In this document: one piece after another, positions 14,467 to 15,949 of the stretch
Layout of the letters: each line of letters opens with the position of its first letter
Position numbering within the stretch: the first letter of the stretch is position 1
Source: Actinomycetes bacterium
Lineage (GTDB): Bacteria; Actinomycetota; Actinomycetes; Propionibacteriales; Propionibacteriaceae
Length of the DNA stretch: 15,949 nt
Reading direction: 5' to 3'
Assembly (NCBI GenBank): GCA_023387135.1
Contig: JAEWIK010000374.1
Location: 1-15,949 of the forward strand
The notes under the pieces: model-generated
What the model saw: only the letters and a program-made list of their open reading frames with translations
What the model was told of the DNA's origin: nothing
The model's database searches: none
Position numbers and translations under genes: made by a program

Positions 14467-14483
14467 CTGTGGTCTGCCCACAG
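14467..14483 (+). promoter_or_regulatory. Hairpin in the rplM leader
   Basis: CTGTGG-TCTGC-CCACAG forms a 6-bp stem about 8 bases after the predicted transcription start and 55 bases before the rplM GTG. Ribosomal protein operons are often autoregulated through such leaders; that role here is a guess. Confidence 0.35.
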
Positions 14484-14538
14484 GTCGGGCCGCGCATTCG
14501 CCGATGTGAAGATAACTCATGGAAGCAGGTCTTTGACC

Positions 14539-14982
14539 GTGTCTACGTACAGTCCCAAGCCGGGCGAGATCACCCGGAACTGGCACGTCATCGATGCCGA
14601 GGACGTCGTCCTCGGCCGTCTCGCGGTCACCGCCGCCACCCTGCTTCGCGGGAAGCACAAGCCGCAGTTCGCGCCCCACGTCGACGCCGGCGACTTCGTC
14701 GTCGTCGTGAACGCGTCCAAGGTGGCCCTCACCGGCAACAAGCGCACCGACAAGCTTGTCTACCGCCACTCGGGTCGTCCGGGCGGGCTCAAGTCCGAGT
14801 CCATCGGTGACCTCCTCGAGTCCGATCCCCGCAAGGCGGTCGAGAAGGCGGTGTGGGGCATGCTGCCGAAGAACAAGCTGAGCCGTCAGCTCATCAAGAA
14901 GCTCAAGGTGTACGCCGGCCCGGAGCACCCGCACCAGGCGCAGCAGCCGCAGCCGTACCAGATCACCCAGATCGCTCAGTGA
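14539..14982 (+). CDS. rplM: 50S ribosomal protein L13
   Basis: Structural protein of the large ribosomal subunit, early in its assembly. The 147 residues read [20 protein letters not shown] after the GTG start and include the conserved [40 protein letters not shown] and [12 protein letters not shown] segments. The GTG at 14539 gives the normal family length; an in-frame ATG 11 codons earlier lies in the leader and is not conserved in type. GGAAGCAGG precedes the start at a slightly long spacing. It is the first gene after the TTGACC-N17-TAGTCT promoter and is followed after 16 bases by rpsI, the standard bacterial pairing. Confidence 0.97.
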   Translation: MSTYSPKPGEITRNWHVIDAEDVVLGRLAVTAATLLRGKHKPQFAPHVDAGDFVVVVNASKVALTGNKRTDKLVYRHSGRPGGLKSESIGDLLESDPRKAVEKAVWGMLPKNKLSRQLIKKLKVYAGPEHPHQAQQPQPYQITQIAQ

Positions 14983-14998
14983 GCGCGGAGGAAGCACA

Positions 14999-15517
14999 GT
15001 GACCGACACCGTCGAAGAAACAGTGACCAACGACGAGTTCGTCCCCTTCACTGAGGACGACCGCGAGATCGCGTACCGGGCCGAAGCGGTCCCGAGCGCG
15101 GCAGTCCCCGGAGGCCGTCCCGCAGTCGTCGCTCCCGCCGGTGCCACGGGCCGCCGCAAGGAGGCCATCGCCCGCGTCAGGATCATGCCCGGCAGCGGCC
15201 AGTGGAAGATCAACGGGCGTTCGCTCGAGGACTACTTCCCGAACAAGCTCCACCAGCAGACGGTGAACGAGCCCTTCGTGACGGCGGCAGTCGCCGGTTC
15301 GTACGACGTCATCGCGACGATCGAGGGTGGCGGCGTCACCGGGCAGGCGGGCGCCCTGCGCCTCGGCATCGCCCGTGCGCTGAACGCCGTCGACGCCGAG
15401 GCGAGCCGTCCGTCCCTGAAGAAGGCCGGGCTGCTCACTCGCGACGCGAGGGTCAAGGAGCGCAAGAAGGCAGGCCTCAAGAAGGCCCGCAAGGCTCCGC
15501 AGTACAGCAAGCGCTGA
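14999..15517 (+). CDS. rpsI: 30S ribosomal protein S9 with acidic N-terminal extension
   Basis: Small-subunit protein whose C-terminal tail reaches the P-site tRNA. The 172 residues contain [18 protein letters not shown] from about residue 49, the middle [20 protein letters not shown], and the universal ending [12 protein letters not shown]. The first 48 residues are acidic and Ala/Pro/Val-rich and precede the conserved core; bacterial S9 is usually near 130 residues, and long N-termini are known in actinobacteria. GTG at 14999 follows GGAGGAAG by a good distance, so the extension is probably translated. It is co-transcribed with rplM, and glmM begins 10 bases after its stop. Confidence 0.97.
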   Translation: MTDTVEETVTNDEFVPFTEDDREIAYRAEAVPSAAVPGGRPAVVAPAGATGRRKEAIARVRIMPGSGQWKINGRSLEDYFPNKLHQQTVNEPFVTAAVAGSYDVIATIEGGGVTGQAGALRLGIARALNAVDAEASRPSLKKAGLLTRDARVKERKKAGLKKARKAPQYSKR

Positions 15518-15527
15518 TCTCGCGCTG

Positions 15528-15949
15528 ATGCCCCGGCTGTTCGGTACCGACGGGGTGCGTGGCACCGCCAACAAGGAGTTGACGGCGGAACTCGCACTGT
15601 CGGTCTCGTCCGCGGCGGCACGCGTGCTCGGCGAAGCAGGGGCGTTCGGCGATGGCCGGCGCCCCCGCGCGCTTGTCGGGCGGGATACGCGAGCCTCCGG
15701 TGAGTTCCTGGAAGCCGCCGTGGTCGCGGGCCTCGCCTCCGCGGGGGTGGACGTCGTCCGCCTCGGCATCGTGCCGACCCCCGGTGTCGCCTTCCTGGTG
15801 GGAGAACTGGACGCCGACCTCGGAGTCGTGCTGTCTGCGAGCCACAACCCCGCTCCCGACAACGGCATCAAGTTCTTCGGACGCGGCGGCGTCAAGCTCG
15901 ACGACGACCTCGAGGACGCCATCGAAGAGCGGATGAGCGAGCACTGGCA
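15528..15949 (+). CDS. glmM: Phosphoglucosamine mutase, C-terminus cut off by window edge
   Basis: Converts glucosamine-6-phosphate to glucosamine-1-phosphate for UDP-GlcNAc and peptidoglycan. The visible 140 residues begin [19 protein letters not shown], the standard GlmM opening. They contain [13 protein letters not shown] and the phosphoserine active-site loop [17 protein letters not shown], with S105 the expected phosphorylated residue (E. coli S102). ATG at 15528 has no clear Shine-Dalgarno but is 10 bases after the rpsI stop, so translation is probably coupled. The rplM-rpsI-glmM order is typical of actinobacteria. The remaining two thirds lie beyond the window. Confidence 0.96.
   Translation, partial: MPRLFGTDGVRGTANKELTAELALSVSSAAARVLGEAGAFGDGRRPRALVGRDTRASGEFLEAAVVAGLASAGVDVVRLGIVPTPGVAFLVGELDADLGVVLSASHNPAPDNGIKFFGRGGVKLDDDLEDAIEERMSEHW

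Noticed and set aside
14506..14538. ATG 11 codons upstream as the rplM start
   Set aside because: L13 proteins begin near the STYSPKPGE segment, and the extra residues lie in the leader without a ribosome site.

Overview
The window is high-GC, densely packed DNA with GTG/ATG starts, GTGA/ATGA stop-start overlaps and actinobacterial gene families (EF-G2-like GTPase, long S9, TANNNT -10 boxes, several starts without a Shine-Dalgarno). This points to an actinomycete, plausibly of the Propionibacteriaceae or a related corrinoid-using group. The family-level guess is inference; no rRNA or other phylogenetic marker beyond ordinary housekeeping proteins was compared.

Left region (1-4107, minus strand): a corrinoid-uptake operon read leftwards out of the window. 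Its order is a cobalamin riboswitch, a secreted alpha-barrel protein with prenyltransferase/transcobalamin-type repeats, a secreted then membrane-anchored DUF4430-like (transcobalamin beta-domain-like) protein, an ECF transporter T component with an unusually long C-terminus, and an ECF ATPase cut by the window edge. All junctions are overlapping stop-starts. The two secreted proteins look like the two halves of the animal B12 carriers (intrinsic factor, transcobalamin), encoded as separate, translationally coupled genes. This is the most interesting system here. A perfect 13-bp inverted repeat with a promoter-like -10 in its loop separates it from the next gene.

Middle (4132-6715, minus): a small protein built almost entirely of eight exact-length 11-residue amphipathic repeats (LEA/apolipoprotein-like), then a tight RNA-modification operon, trmB-truA-rsmC-like.

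Then come a MarC-family membrane protein (6821-7438, plus), facing and overlapping by its stop codon with cobU, and cobS-cobU (7435-8753, minus), which assemble the lower ligand of cobalamin from cobinamide. With the uptake operon they suggest salvage of incomplete corrinoids as well as synthesis. Upstream of cobS is a divergent EF-G-like GTPase (8778-10847, minus) and citrate synthase gltA (10972-12258, minus).

Right region (plus): a secreted, probably zinc-dependent metallopeptidase with two beta-sandwich domains and a HExxHxxGxxD site (12518-14326), then a strong promoter driving rplM-rpsI-glmM, with glmM cut by the right edge. No tRNA, rRNA, CRISPR array, insertion sequence or prophage gene was seen, and no stretch longer than about 260 bases lacks a gene.
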